Shown: piece after piece, positions 1-7,075 of the stretch
Layout: every line of letters begins with the position of its first letter
How positions within the stretch are numbered: the stretch's first letter is position 1
Translations under genes and position numbers: made by a program
The notes under the pieces: generated by a model
Seen by the model: only the letters and a program-made list of their open reading frames with translations
What the model was told of the DNA's origin: nothing
Databases searched by the model: none
Source: Sphingomonadaceae bacterium
GTDB lineage: Bacteria > Pseudomonadota > Alphaproteobacteria > Sphingomonadales > Sphingomonadaceae
Length of the DNA stretch: 19,254 bases
Direction: 5' to 3'
Assembly: GCA_016742125.1 (NCBI GenBank)
Contig: JACVCM010000059.1
Coordinates: 1-19,254 of the forward strand

Positions 1-105
1 CATACGGGAGTCTGGACTGTAGCCGCGGGACGAAATAGGCCTGGGCGGATAGCAGCGAGAGCATGAACGGCTGCGTACAACGGCTGTCAGGTAGATTGTT
101 CTGCC
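1..105. other. Left edge beyond the truncated prmA, content unidentified
   Basis: No frame continues the PrmA methyltransferase domain. On the minus strand an open frame beginning at 64 (MLSLLSAQAYFVPRL) runs off the edge, but it has no ribosome-binding site and I do not recognise it. Confidence 0.3.
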
Positions 106-552
106 TCACCGTGTCAGGCGACCGAGGATGACATGGCAGCCGCTGGTGGTCTCATGCCCGCCGGTGCCGAAGGCGCGGCTGGCCTCAATGTGGAACGGGA
201 CGGCGCCCGGGGGGACTTTGCCCTTGTTGGCAGAGGTGTGGACGTAAAACCGTCCGGCATGGACGGGTTGGAGGCCCTGCTGGCTCACCACCAGCCAGTC
301 TTCGTCAGGGAGTTCTTCGATGGCTGCCCTGACCTTGGCTGCGCTCGGCAGGCGGCTTTGGACGGCGTCGATGGCCGCCTTGCCGGGTTTGGCCGCGAAA
401 TAGGCCTTCACGTGCCACTTGGCGTCGTTGAAGGCTTCGACTTCCTCGGCAACGATAGTCGGCATCGGCTCGATCAGCGCGAGCCACTCGTCATCTTCAT
501 GCAATGCCTCCGCCTCTGCCCGCGTGCAGGGCAAGGTGAGGAGCCAGCTCAT
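106..552 (-). pseudogene. prmA: Ribosomal protein L11 methyltransferase, truncated after the N-terminal domain
   Basis: PrmA trimethylates ribosomal protein L11 with S-adenosylmethionine. The 148 residues seen here match the family's N-terminal substrate-recognition domain and linker (W..... RFYVH at about 101-105), then the conserved entry to the methyltransferase domain, FHIEASRAFGTGGHETT at 120-136. The frame ends in TGA twelve residues later. Family members run to about 290-320 aa, so the whole SAM-binding domain (the DVGCGTG-type motif) is missing. None of the three minus-strand frames in bases 1-105 restores it. The start is chosen at 552 because its ATG overlaps the TGA of the upstream beta-lactamase gene (ATGA), which indicates translational coupling. 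An ATG farther upstream would lie inside that gene. The product is very probably non-functional as a methyltransferase. Identification is confident; whether the cause is deletion, rearrangement or assembly is unknown. Confidence 0.8.
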
Positions 553-1466
553 TTTGCCGCTTCCCTGGCGAGGCGGGTGTCGAGCCGGGTCCGCATCGCG
601 TCCGCAAGGCGGCGGCAGGCGCTGGCGTCGATGAGTGGCTCGGCTCCTGCGAGGCGGGGGAAGAGATTGCTGATGCCAGGGTGCGGGGTGATGAGGATAT
701 CGCATGGCAATTGCGCGACGCGCTCAAAGGTTTCGCGGAACGGCGCAACACGTTCGGGGTGATGGGTAAAGCGATAGCCGTCGCGCGACACCGCCGTCAG
801 GCTGTCAACATAGGCGAATGTGATGCAGGTTTTGCCTTCGCAGCTTTTCCAGGTCCAGCTGGTGCCGCCGTCGGTATGGCCGGGGGTGGCGTGGGGGGTG
901 AGGGACAAAAGCCGCGTCGGTTTACCCGTGATAATGTCGCCGGGTTCGGGCTCGAAAGTCAGGATGCCATCGACGGCGACCGGCGCCATATCGGGGATTT
1001 CCCCTGCCTGTGGGTCGGCAGGGTTGGTGCGGCCGGTCTCGACCACGGGGCGGGCGGCGGCGCTGACCATCAATTTCGCGCCGGTCGCGGCCTTTAGCGC
1101 GGCAAAACCTCCCATATGGTCGAGATGTTCGTGACTGCCGACCAGATATTCGATGTCGCGCGGGTCGAAGCCCAAGACGCGGATATTGGCGAGGATCGAA
1201 GGCACAGCCTCTGCCGTCGCGCCGTCGATCAGGACATGACCCTTGGGCGAGGTGACGAGGATCACTGCGATGCCGCAGGTGCCGACATAATAGGTGCTGC
1301 CGAAAATCCGCGCGGGCGGGGCAGGGTCGCTCCAGCCGTCGCGGCCCTCACAGGATTTTTGCAGCGCTGCGCCCTGGGTGCGTGCATCTGCTGCGGTGGC
1401 GGGCGGCGTGACTGGCGCGCAAGCGGCGAGCAGTAGTGCGGTGGCGGGAATCAGTCTAGCGGACAT
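549..1466 (-). CDS. Subclass B3 metallo-beta-lactamase-like lipoprotein
   Basis: Zn-dependent hydrolase of the metallo-beta-lactamase fold that closely follows the B3 (L1/FEZ/THIN-like) pattern. It has a W-x-x-P-x-x-P start of the mature domain, STYYVGT at 57-63, the zinc motif HEHLDH (H112, H114, D116, H117), H197 in TPGHTDGGTSW, SCEGKTC, DSLTAVS at 221-227 and H262 in LITPHPG. All metal ligands expected for B3 enzymes are present, including the His at the site sometimes changed to Gln. The N-terminus MSARLIPATALLLAAC is a lipoprotein signal with C16 as the lipidated Cys, so it is probably an envelope-anchored enzyme. The ATG at 1466 is preferred over 1478 because GGGG lies just upstream and the signal peptide is then normal. 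The gene overlaps the SDR gene stop upstream and prmA downstream. Family assignment is strong; actual beta-lactam hydrolysis is inferred. Confidence 0.88.
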   Translation of the reverse strand: MSARLIPATALLLAACAPVTPPATAADARTQGAALQKSCEGRDGWSDPAPPARIFGSTYYVGTCGIAVILVTSPKGHVLIDGATAEAVPSILANIRVLGFDPRDIEYLVGSHEHLDHMGGFAALKAATGAKLMVSAAARPVVETGRTNPADPQAGEIPDMAPVAVDGILTFEPEPGDIITGKPTRLLSLTPHATPGHTDGGTSWTWKSCEGKTCITFAYVDSLTAVSRDGYRFTHHPERVAPFRETFERVAQLPCDILITPHPGISNLFPRLAGAEPLIDASACRRLADAMRTRLDTRLAREAAK

Positions 1467-2160
1467 AGCTTGCCCCATTTACGTCAAGAACAGCGCCGGT
1501 CATCGATGGCGGGGCATCGAGCGCGCAGAATTTTGCGATGGCGGCAACTTCTTCCGGGTCGGCGACTTTGCCGAGCGGGATGTCGGCGAGCAATTTGTCA
1601 CCGCCGCGGCTTTCCAGATAATCCTCCGCCATGCCGGTCATGGTAAAGCCGGGGCAGATGGCAAATGCGTAGATGCCCTCTTTGGCATAGGCGCGCGCGA
1701 TCGTCTTGGTCATCGCAACCATCCCTGCCTTGGAGGCCGCATAGTGCCAGTGTGCAGGGCTGTCCCCCCGATGCGCTGCGCGGCTGGCGATGTTGATGAT
1801 GCGGCCACCCGTGCCTCGTGCCTGCCAGTGGAGCACCGCCCGGCGGCAAAGTTCGGCGCTTGCGGTCAAGTTGACCTGCAGCGTGCGGTTCCAGCTTTCC
1901 AGCCAGACGTCGTCCGCAGCCTCTACAGGGTTGGCTTCGAAAACCCCGGCATTGTTGATCAATATGTCGACCCGGCCATCAAGTCTGGAGAGTGCCGTTT
2001 GCCATAATAGCGCCGGAACGGCAGGGTCACCGAGATCGCCGTCCTTGCTCGACAGCGGCAATATTTCGGTATCGTCGCTGCCAAGTGCGGCAACGATGCT
2101 CGCGCCGATGCCGCGCGACGCGCCGGTCACCAATATATGTGTTTTGGGGTGTGTTGCCAT
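1456..2160 (-). CDS. Classical SDR-family oxidoreductase
   Basis: NAD(P)-dependent short-chain dehydrogenase/reductase of 234 aa, the usual size for classical SDRs. It shows the Rossmann glycine motif TGASRGIG (12-19), NNAG (69-72), VNL (Asn97), catalytic Ser126 in NIASRAA, Tyr140 and Lys144 in YAASK, and the CPGF motif near 169-172. All four tetrad residues are present. The C-terminal GAVLDVNGASYVR resembles FabG-like reductases, but the substrate cannot be told from sequence. No Shine-Dalgarno is visible; the ATG lies one base after a 9-bp stem-loop. The stop overlaps the start of the metallo-beta-lactamase gene, so the two are probably translated from one message. Confidence in the family is high, in the reaction low. 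Confidence 0.85.
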   Translation of the reverse strand: MATHPKTHILVTGASRGIGASIVAALGSDDTEILPLSSKDGDLGDPAVPALLWQTALSRLDGRVDILINNAGVFEANPVEAADDVWLESWNRTLQVNLTASAELCRRAVLHWQARGTGGRIINIASRAAHRGDSPAHWHYAASKAGMVAMTKTIARAYAKEGIYAFAICPGFTMTGMAEDYLESRGGDKLLADIPLGKVADPEEVAAIAKFCALDAPPSMTGAVLDVNGASYVR

Positions 2161-2161
2161 G

Positions 2162-2185
2162 CGCGCTGCTTTTCACAGCAGCGCG
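2162..2185 (-). terminator. Stem-loop between chemoreceptor gene and SDR gene
   Basis: A perfect 9-bp inverted repeat (2162-2170 with 2177-2185) around a 6-base loop lies in the short gap after the chemoreceptor stop and ends one base before the SDR ATG. No U-run follows it, so it is a weak intrinsic terminator at best. It could instead stabilise the upstream mRNA or hide the SDR translation start. Confidence 0.35.
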
Positions 2186-2199
2186 GCAAAGGCAACCGG

Positions 2200-3540
2200 C
2201 TATCGGACGAGATTGCCCACGAACTTGCTGGCGTTGATCTGAAGCGACGACAATTTCTCGTTGACGTGCGAGAAGCCCTGTTCGAGCGACATGATTTCGG
2301 ACACGACATTTTCCGTGTCGCTGCGGATGGCGGAAATGGTGTTCGACATGAGATCGGCGGCCAGCGCGGTTTCATCGACCGATGCCGTAATCATCGTGAC
2401 CGTTTGCGCCTGGTCTTCCATGGCGCGGCGGATCCGTTCGGCCGACAATTTGACTTCGTCCACGGTTTCGCGAATCGATGCGTTCGATTCGACGGAGGCC
2501 TTGGTCGCGCTCTGGATCGCGGCGATTTTCTGTGCAATCTCGTCTGTGGCTTGCGCGGTCTGGTTGGCGAGGCTTTTGACCTCTTGCGCCACCACGGCAA
2601 AGCCACGACCTGCATCGCCTGCGCGGGCGGCCTCAATGGTTGCGTTGAGTGCCAGCAAATTGGTCTGGCCCGCAATGTCGCGGATGAGGCCCAAAATCGA
2701 TTCGATCGACTGCGACTGTTCCGAAAGCGTGTCGGTGGCAGCAGCGCCCTGGGTTGCGACCGCCGCGGCGCGATTGGCAACATCCGATGCGGTTTCAACC
2801 TCGGTCCGCGCGTCCTCGATGGCGCGGATGAGACCGGCCGCAGTCTGCGCCGCTTCGCGCATCGCGACAGCCGACTGCTCCGACGCGGCGGCAACCTCCG
2901 ATGCTTTCGACAGCATGCCATTTGCCATTTGCGAGCTGCTGGCGGCTTGCTGGCGCAAAATCGCCGTCTGGTCGGCCACTTCATGCGCGGTCGCGCCAAT
3001 ATCTGCCTCAAAATTCGAAGAGTGTGCGATCTGGCGTTCTTCGAAGCGCATTTGCTCATGCTGCCCAAAGATTGTCGCTGTTATAGTCAGCTCGATTGCG
3101 TTTATCTTGGTGATGGTATCGACCAGCTGCGCGGCTTCGCCAGCGGCAAGCGCTTCATTCGCCATTATGTCGACCAGAACCCTGTTATTTGCAATCGCGG
3201 TTGCGGCCATCACCATCTCAAGCGGGACGCCGCGTTCGCAGGAGTCGACGATAAGGGAACGGCTGATGTTGAGCCACTGCCGGTCCTCGAAACGCTCGGT
3301 GCGCATTTCTAGATAGCTTGCCAGCAGGTCGTTCGACTTGCGGATTCGGTCGGCGTCGAATCCCGCACCGAACTCTGCGGAGTTGGTCCAGAACGACCAG
3401 TAATCTTCGGCCCATGCGGCATAGGTACCGGCGAAATAAGCGCCGAGTTTGCGGCTATTTTCCGCAAGTTGTCCGTCGAAATCGTGCGGGGCAATGATTG
3501 CCTCGAGGTCGATTTGTCGTTTTCGGTCGGACTGATCCAT
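2200..3540 (-). CDS. Soluble methyl-accepting chemotaxis protein
   Basis: Chemoreceptor that would signal to CheA/CheW. The C-terminal half holds the highly conserved signalling hairpin tip at about 289-335 (IAGQTNLLALNATIEAARAG, then GRGFAVVAQEVKSLANQT), flanked by long Ala/Ser-rich coiled-coil arms. No hydrophobic segment long enough for a membrane helix is seen, so it is a cytoplasmic receptor. The N-terminal ~160 residues are predicted all-helical, and the segment around CERGVPLEMVMAATAI (101-116) resembles the end of a globin-coupled-sensor domain, although the usual proximal His is not there. No C-terminal CheR-binding pentapeptide is present. The start at 3540 (MDQSDRK) is preferred over 3552 because GGAGAG sits just upstream. 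It is divergent from sdhC with a CtrA-like box between them. Confidence 0.88.
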   Translation of the reverse strand: MDQSDRKRQIDLEAIIAPHDFDGQLAENSRKLGAYFAGTYAAWAEDYWSFWTNSAEFGAGFDADRIRKSNDLLASYLEMRTERFEDRQWLNISRSLIVDSCERGVPLEMVMAATAIANNRVLVDIMANEALAAGEAAQLVDTITKINAIELTITATIFGQHEQMRFEERQIAHSSNFEADIGATAHEVADQTAILRQQAASSSQMANGMLSKASEVAAASEQSAVAMREAAQTAAGLIRAIEDARTEVETASDVANRAAAVATQGAAATDTLSEQSQSIESILGLIRDIAGQTNLLALNATIEAARAGDAGRGFAVVAQEVKSLANQTAQATDEIAQKIAAIQSATKASVESNASIRETVDEVKLSAERIRRAMEDQAQTVTMITASVDETALAADLMSNTISAIRSDTENVVSEIMSLEQGFSHVNEKLSSLQINASKFVGNLVR

Positions 3541-3608
3541 TACTCTCTCCATATTCTTCGGCGCCCACTAACGTTCGGCTTTACATCGAGTTTCTAGCCG
3601 TAAAATGG

Positions 3609-3623
3609 TTAACATGGGGTTAT
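3609..3623. promoter_or_regulatory. CtrA-like binding site TTAA-N7-TTAT
   Basis: TTAA at 3609-3612 and TTAT at 3620-3623 are separated by 7 bases, one mismatch from the alphaproteobacterial CtrA consensus TTAA-N7-TTAA. On the minus strand the same place reads TTAACCAT. It lies about 70 bases upstream of the chemoreceptor start, a usual distance for CtrA control of motility genes. A match of this length can arise by chance. Confidence 0.4.
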
Positions 3624-3666
3624 GCAAGGACGGAATATCGGTCCCGATTTTATGCCCGAACGGCCC

Positions 3667-3694
3667 TTGCGTGACATGGACAAACGGGTAAAGA
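3667..3694 (+). promoter_or_regulatory. Candidate promoter for sdhCDA
   Basis: TTGCGT (3667-3672), a 16-base spacer and TAAAGA (3689-3694) form a weak sigma70-like promoter about 45 bases before the preferred sdhC start. The 199 bases between the chemoreceptor and sdhC otherwise show only the CtrA-like box and no supported small gene. Confidence 0.25.
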
Positions 3695-3739
3695 GCGACG
3701 CGACAGAATTACCGAACTTCAATGAAGGACACCGATTTC

Positions 3740-4180
3740 ATGGGGCAAAAAGCATCGAGACCGCTGTCGCCGCATCTCCTGATTTATCGCTGGTCGCCGC
3801 AAATGGCGATATCGATTGTCCACAGGGTCACCGGCTTTATTCTGTCGACGGCAGGGATGCTGGTGCTGTTGTGGTGGCTGGCGGCAATCGGCGGCGGCGC
3901 AGAGAGCTATGCGATCTTCAAAACCTATGTCGTGAACGCCGGGGAGGGCGCCACTGCCTTGGAGACCGCATCGAACTGGTTTTTCAGGCTTGCTGCCATC
4001 GCGGTCCTTTACAGCTTTTTCCAGCATCTGTTCTCGGGGTTGAGGCACCTCGTCCTCGATACTGGCGCGGGGTACGAACTTAATGCCAATCGCACCTGGG
4101 CGATCGCTGCATTTATCGCGGCCTTTTTTGCAACTGCATTGGTGGTGCTCTTTGTGGCATCGCGTTTTATCGGAGCGTAA
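3740..4180 (+). CDS. sdhC: Succinate dehydrogenase cytochrome b556 subunit
   Basis: Membrane anchor of complex II that carries haem b and forms part of the ubiquinone site. It shows RPLSPHL (7-13) and SIVHRVTG (25-32), with S25 and R29 at the positions of the quinone-binding Ser/Arg in E. coli SdhC. H96 in FFQHLFSGLRHL is the likely haem ligand. Three hydrophobic helices lie at about 30-50, 82-102 and 120-142. The start at 3740 is preferred because GAAGGA lies 10 bases upstream; the in-frame ATG at 3722 has no ribosome-binding site and would add six residues. It is the first gene of sdhCDA and is followed by sdhD after 3 bases. Confidence 0.92.
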   Translation: MGQKASRPLSPHLLIYRWSPQMAISIVHRVTGFILSTAGMLVLLWWLAAIGGGAESYAIFKTYVVNAGEGATALETASNWFFRLAAIAVLYSFFQHLFSGLRHLVLDTGAGYELNANRTWAIAAFIAAFFATALVVLFVASRFIGA

Positions 4181-4183
4181 TCG

Positions 4184-4573
4184 ATGGGTAGCGGTACGAA
4201 AATCGGCAGGGTGCGCGGCCTGGGATCTGCGCGGCAGGGTGGCAAACACTGGATTTCCGGTATGGAATCGTCGGTCGCAAGCCTTTTGCTCTCGGTGTGG
4301 CTGGTGGTCTCGCTGTTGCTCCTCCCCAATTTCGATCAGGCGACATTGGCGCAGTGGCTTGGTCAAACGAGCGTGGCCGTGCCGATGATCCTCACCATCG
4401 GCGTTTTTTTCTGGCACACGCAAATCGGTTTGACGGTGCTGATAGAGGATTATGTCCATGATGAGGGTCTCAAGCTCGGCACGCTGATGCTGCTCAAATT
4501 GTACGCGCTGGCGGGGACCGTTTTCGGCGTGTTCGCTGTCGCCAAAATCGTTTTTGCAGGAGCCGGGGCATAA
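4184..4573 (+). CDS. sdhD: Succinate dehydrogenase hydrophobic anchor subunit
   Basis: Second membrane anchor of complex II, 129 aa. RVRGLGSARQGGKHW (9-23) is the conserved amphipathic N-terminus in alphaproteobacterial SdhD. Three membrane helices follow at about 31-48, 63-85 and 98-125. H78 in FFWHTQIG is the likely second haem ligand, and D89-Y90 in IEDYVHDE match the Asp-Tyr pair at the quinone site. GGAG at the sdhC end serves as ribosome-binding site. The stop TAA shares its last base with the sdhA ATG (TAATG), indicating coupled translation. Confidence 0.92.
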   Translation: MGSGTKIGRVRGLGSARQGGKHWISGMESSVASLLLSVWLVVSLLLLPNFDQATLAQWLGQTSVAVPMILTIGVFFWHTQIGLTVLIEDYVHDEGLKLGTLMLLKLYALAGTVFGVFAVAKIVFAGAGA

Positions 4574-6375
4574 TGGCCGACGCGTACAAGATTATCGACC
4601 ATATATATGACACCGTCGTGGTTGGTGCGGGCGGATCGGGTCTCCGTGCGACCATGGGTAGCGCCGAAGCCGGGCTGAAAACGGCCTGCATCACCAAGGT
4701 TTTCCCGACTCGCTCTCACACCGTTGCCGCGCAGGGGGGCATTGCTGCATCGCTGGGCAATAACAGTCCGGACCACTGGACGTGGCACATGTACGATACC
4801 GTCAAGGGTTCCGACTGGCTCGGCGACCAGGACGCGATCGAATATATGGTACGCGAGGCACCTGCAGCCGTTTATGAGCTTGAGCATGCCGGCGTGCCGT
4901 TTTCGCGCAACGCCGACGGCACCATCTATCAGCGTCCCTTTGGCGGCCATATGCAGAATATGGGCGAAGGCCCGCCGGTGCAGCGCACCGCCGCCGCCGC
5001 CGACCGTACCGGCCACGCGATGCTGCACGCGCTCTATCAGCAGAGCCTGAAATATGACGCTGATTTCTTCATCGAATATTTCGCGCTCGACCTGATTATG
5101 GAAAATGGCGAATGCCGCGGCGTTATCGCCATGTGCATGGAGGATGGCAGCATCCACCGTTTCAAGAGCCATGCGGTCGTGTTGGCAACGGGTGGCTATG
5201 GACGCGCCTATTTCTCAGCTACCTCCGCGCATACCTGCACCGGAGATGGCGGCGGCATGGTACTGCGCGCCGGACTTCCTCTACAGGATATGGAGTTTGT
5301 GCAGTTTCATCCGACCGGAATTTACGGCGCGGGCGTGCTGATTACCGAGGGCGCGCGCGGCGAGGGTGGTTACCTGACCAACAGCGAAGGCGAGCGCTTC
5401 ATGGAGCGTTACGCGCCATCTGCGAAGGATCTGGCCTCGCGCGACGTGGTATCGCGATCGATGGCGCTGGAAATGCGCGAAGGTCGCGGCGTGGGTCCGC
5501 ACAAGGACCATATCTACCTGCATCTCGACCATATCGATCCGAAGGTTCTCGCAGAGCGCCTGCCGGGTATTACCGAAAGCGGAAAGATTTTTGCCGGTGT
5601 CGATCTGACGCGGCAGCCTCTGCCGGTAACGCCAACGGTGCATTATAATATGGGCGGCATTCCCTGTAACTACCATGGTCAGGTCGTGACCAAGATTGGC
5701 GATGACCCGGAAGTTGTTGTGCCGGGGCTTTATGCCGTGGGAGAGGCGGCTTGCGTTTCGGTCCACGGGGCCAACCGGCTCGGGTCCAACTCGCTCATCG
5801 ATCTTGTGGTATTCGGCCGCGCAACCGGCCTGCATCTGAAATCCTCGCTGACGCCGGGCGCGGCGCATCGGGCTTTGCCGAAGGATGCAGCCGATCTTGC
5901 CCTGGCGCGTGTTGACAAGTTCCGCAACGCAAAGGGCGGTTCGCCGACCGCAGAGGTACGGGTCCAGATGCAGCGCACCATGCAGAAACATGCTGCGGTT
6001 TTCCGCGACACGGCATTGCTGGCCGAAGGGGTTTCAGAAATGCAGAAAGTGAACAAACGGCTGGCTGATATTGCCGTGTCGGACCGCAGCCTGATCTGGA
6101 ACACCGATTTGATCGAAACGCTCGAACTCGACAATTTAATGAGCCAGGCGGTTTGCACGATGGAAAGCGCCAACAACCGCAAGGAAAGCCGCGGCGCCCA
6201 CGCGCATGAGGATTTCCCTGAACGCGACGATGCCAACTGGATGAAGCATACGGTGTCGTGGTTCGACGGGTGGGGCGGTTCCGGTGGCGCGGTGCGACTG
6301 GATTACCGGCCGGTCCATGACTACACGCTGACCGATGAGGCGGAATATATCAAGCCGAAGCCGCGGGTTTATTGA
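4573..6375 (+). CDS. sdhA: Succinate dehydrogenase flavoprotein subunit
   Basis: Catalytic subunit of complex II that oxidises succinate to fumarate with covalent FAD. Its 600 aa is the usual length. The dinucleotide-binding GAGGSG is at 18-23. H49 in TRSHTVAAQGG is the FAD-attachment His. HPTGI (246-250) and TEGARGEGG (258-266) form the dicarboxylate site, R290 in SRDVVSRS is the proton-shuttle Arg, and H357 is in HYNMGG. The C-terminal SGGAVRLDYRPVHDYT is typical. All key residues are intact, so the subunit should be active once paired with SdhB. The iron-sulfur subunit gene sdhB, which normally follows, is absent; a toxin-antitoxin locus on the opposite strand comes next. Confidence 0.97.
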   Translation: MADAYKIIDHIYDTVVVGAGGSGLRATMGSAEAGLKTACITKVFPTRSHTVAAQGGIAASLGNNSPDHWTWHMYDTVKGSDWLGDQDAIEYMVREAPAAVYELEHAGVPFSRNADGTIYQRPFGGHMQNMGEGPPVQRTAAAADRTGHAMLHALYQQSLKYDADFFIEYFALDLIMENGECRGVIAMCMEDGSIHRFKSHAVVLATGGYGRAYFSATSAHTCTGDGGGMVLRAGLPLQDMEFVQFHPTGIYGAGVLITEGARGEGGYLTNSEGERFMERYAPSAKDLASRDVVSRSMALEMREGRGVGPHKDHIYLHLDHIDPKVLAERLPGITESGKIFAGVDLTRQPLPVTPTVHYNMGGIPCNYHGQVVTKIGDDPEVVVPGLYAVGEAACVSVHGANRLGSNSLIDLVVFGRATGLHLKSSLTPGAAHRALPKDAADLALARVDKFRNAKGGSPTAEVRVQMQRTMQKHAAVFRDTALLAEGVSEMQKVNKRLADIAVSDRSLIWNTDLIETLELDNLMSQAVCTMESANNRKESRGAHAHEDFPERDDANWMKHTVSWFDGWGGSGGAVRLDYRPVHDYTLTDEAEYIKPKPRVY

Positions 6376-6531
6376 GTTGAGTTCGGATAAACGTTATTCG
6401 GATGATGATACGACCCTGCGAGCACTCCGAGACTTGGTGATTCAATTCCTCGTTGTTTCTGCTGTGTTTGGGGATTTCTGGTGAAAGTGCACCCAATCCA
6501 CGGCGTTGGCCGCTGCTACTAGGACCAAAGC
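6376..6531. other. Intergenic gap between sdhA and the toxin gene, no gene recognised
   Basis: About 156 bases lie where an sdhB gene would normally begin. No SdhB-like N-terminus is readable in any frame. A weak hairpin (6384-6390 with 6394-6400, one G-T pair, no T-run) is the only structure noticed. The sdhCDA message and the toxin message converge here without a convincing terminator. Confidence 0.5.
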
Positions 6532-6834
6532 TCACCAAAAATCCTCGATTTCATCCAGTACGTCGTCCCGCTCATGGACGATTCGGACTACAATGAATTC
6601 GGTGTCAGTGAATCGATATATTGCTCGATGGTGTCCGCACGGGATTTTGCGATAGACCGACGGCAGGCCAAACACCCGGCTGCCCATGCCGGGATAGTGG
6701 ATAGTCGCCGCAATCTTGTTTCGAATATCGAGAAGATAGCGCTTCGCCTGCGCGTCGCCCCAGGCGGCTTTCGTATAATCGGCAATCGCCTCCAAATCCG
6801 CCTCGGCCTTTGGCCGAAAGACGATTTCAAGCAT
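6532..6834 (-). CDS. parE: RelE/ParE-family toxin of a type II toxin-antitoxin system
   Basis: A 100-aa protein with the RelE/ParE pattern: FRPKAEADLEAIADYTKAAWG (about 6-26), YPGMGSR around 48-54, the YRKIPCGHHRAIYRF strand region and the closing VRIVHERDDV. ParE members poison DNA gyrase and RelE members cleave mRNA; the sequence fits the ParE branch better, and that is an inference. The start at 6834 is chosen because its ATG overlaps the antitoxin stop by 8 bases (ATGCTTGA) and gives the normal family length. An upstream in-frame ATG at 6897 would run deep into the antitoxin. It is the second gene of the operon. Confidence 0.87.
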   Translation of the reverse strand: MLEIVFRPKAEADLEAIADYTKAAWGDAQAKRYLLDIRNKIAATIHYPGMGSRVFGLPSVYRKIPCGHHRAIYRFTDTEFIVVRIVHERDDVLDEIEDFW

Positions 6835-7069
6835 CCGGGAATTTTCTGGCGAGGAAGGCATCCCAATCAAATGGCCGGGCAGGGCCGCTCTCTTCACCTT
6901 CCCTAATGAGTTGACGGAGCCGCTCTAACCGTGCGTCGCGCTCTTCAGCGCGGCGCAAGGCATCCCGCACGACTTCGCTGACCGACCCGAAGGCTCCGGA
7001 TTGGACTTTGCTACGGGCATAGCTTTCTAGATGATCGCCCAAGGCAATCGATGTATTTTTTGTCGCCAT
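6827..7069 (-). CDS. parD: ParD-family antitoxin
   Basis: An 80-aa antitoxin with an N-terminal ribbon-helix-helix domain (TSIALGDHLESYARSKVQSG, then GSVSEVVRDALRRAE at about 28-42) that should bind the operator. Its charged C-terminal tail, ending FDWDAFLARKFPDA, should wrap the toxin. It precedes and overlaps the toxin gene, the standard order for parDE. No Shine-Dalgarno is found. The -10 box ends 6 bases before the ATG, which points to a leaderless message. A 17-bp palindrome in the promoter is the probable autoregulatory operator. Confidence 0.87.
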   Translation of the reverse strand: MATKNTSIALGDHLESYARSKVQSGAFGSVSEVVRDALRRAEERDARLERLRQLIREGEESGPARPFDWDAFLARKFPDA

Positions 7070-7075
7070 GTACGC

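Noticed and set aside
1..64. A minus-strand open frame from 64 running off the left edge
   Set aside because: Only 21 codons are visible, with no ribosome-binding site and no recognisable similarity.
2137..3312. Long plus-strand open frames (up to 391 codons) opposite the chemoreceptor gene
   Set aside because: Their translations are Arg/Cys- or Ser/Ala-rich without domains, and the minus-strand frame encodes an unmistakable MCP signalling domain. They are shadows.
3637..3648. Inverted repeat ATCGG-TC-CCGAT upstream of sdhC
   Set aside because: Five-base arms are expected by chance in GC-rich DNA and no known factor fits.
3622..4083. A plus-strand frame starting in the chemoreceptor-sdhC gap
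   Set aside because: It overlaps nearly all of sdhC in another frame, has no ribosome-binding site and no family features.
3719..4459. A 246-codon minus-strand frame opposite sdhC and sdhD
   Set aside because: His/Arg/Gln-rich shadow with no domain; sdhC and sdhD are certain on the plus strand.
6384..6400. Hairpin after sdhA as a terminator
   Set aside because: Only seven pairs, one of them G-T, AT-rich and without a T-run, so termination is not supported.
6350..6538. A 62-codon minus-strand frame between the toxin gene and sdhA
   Set aside because: It overlaps the toxin stop and the end of sdhA, is not recognisable and lacks a ribosome-binding site; too weak to call.
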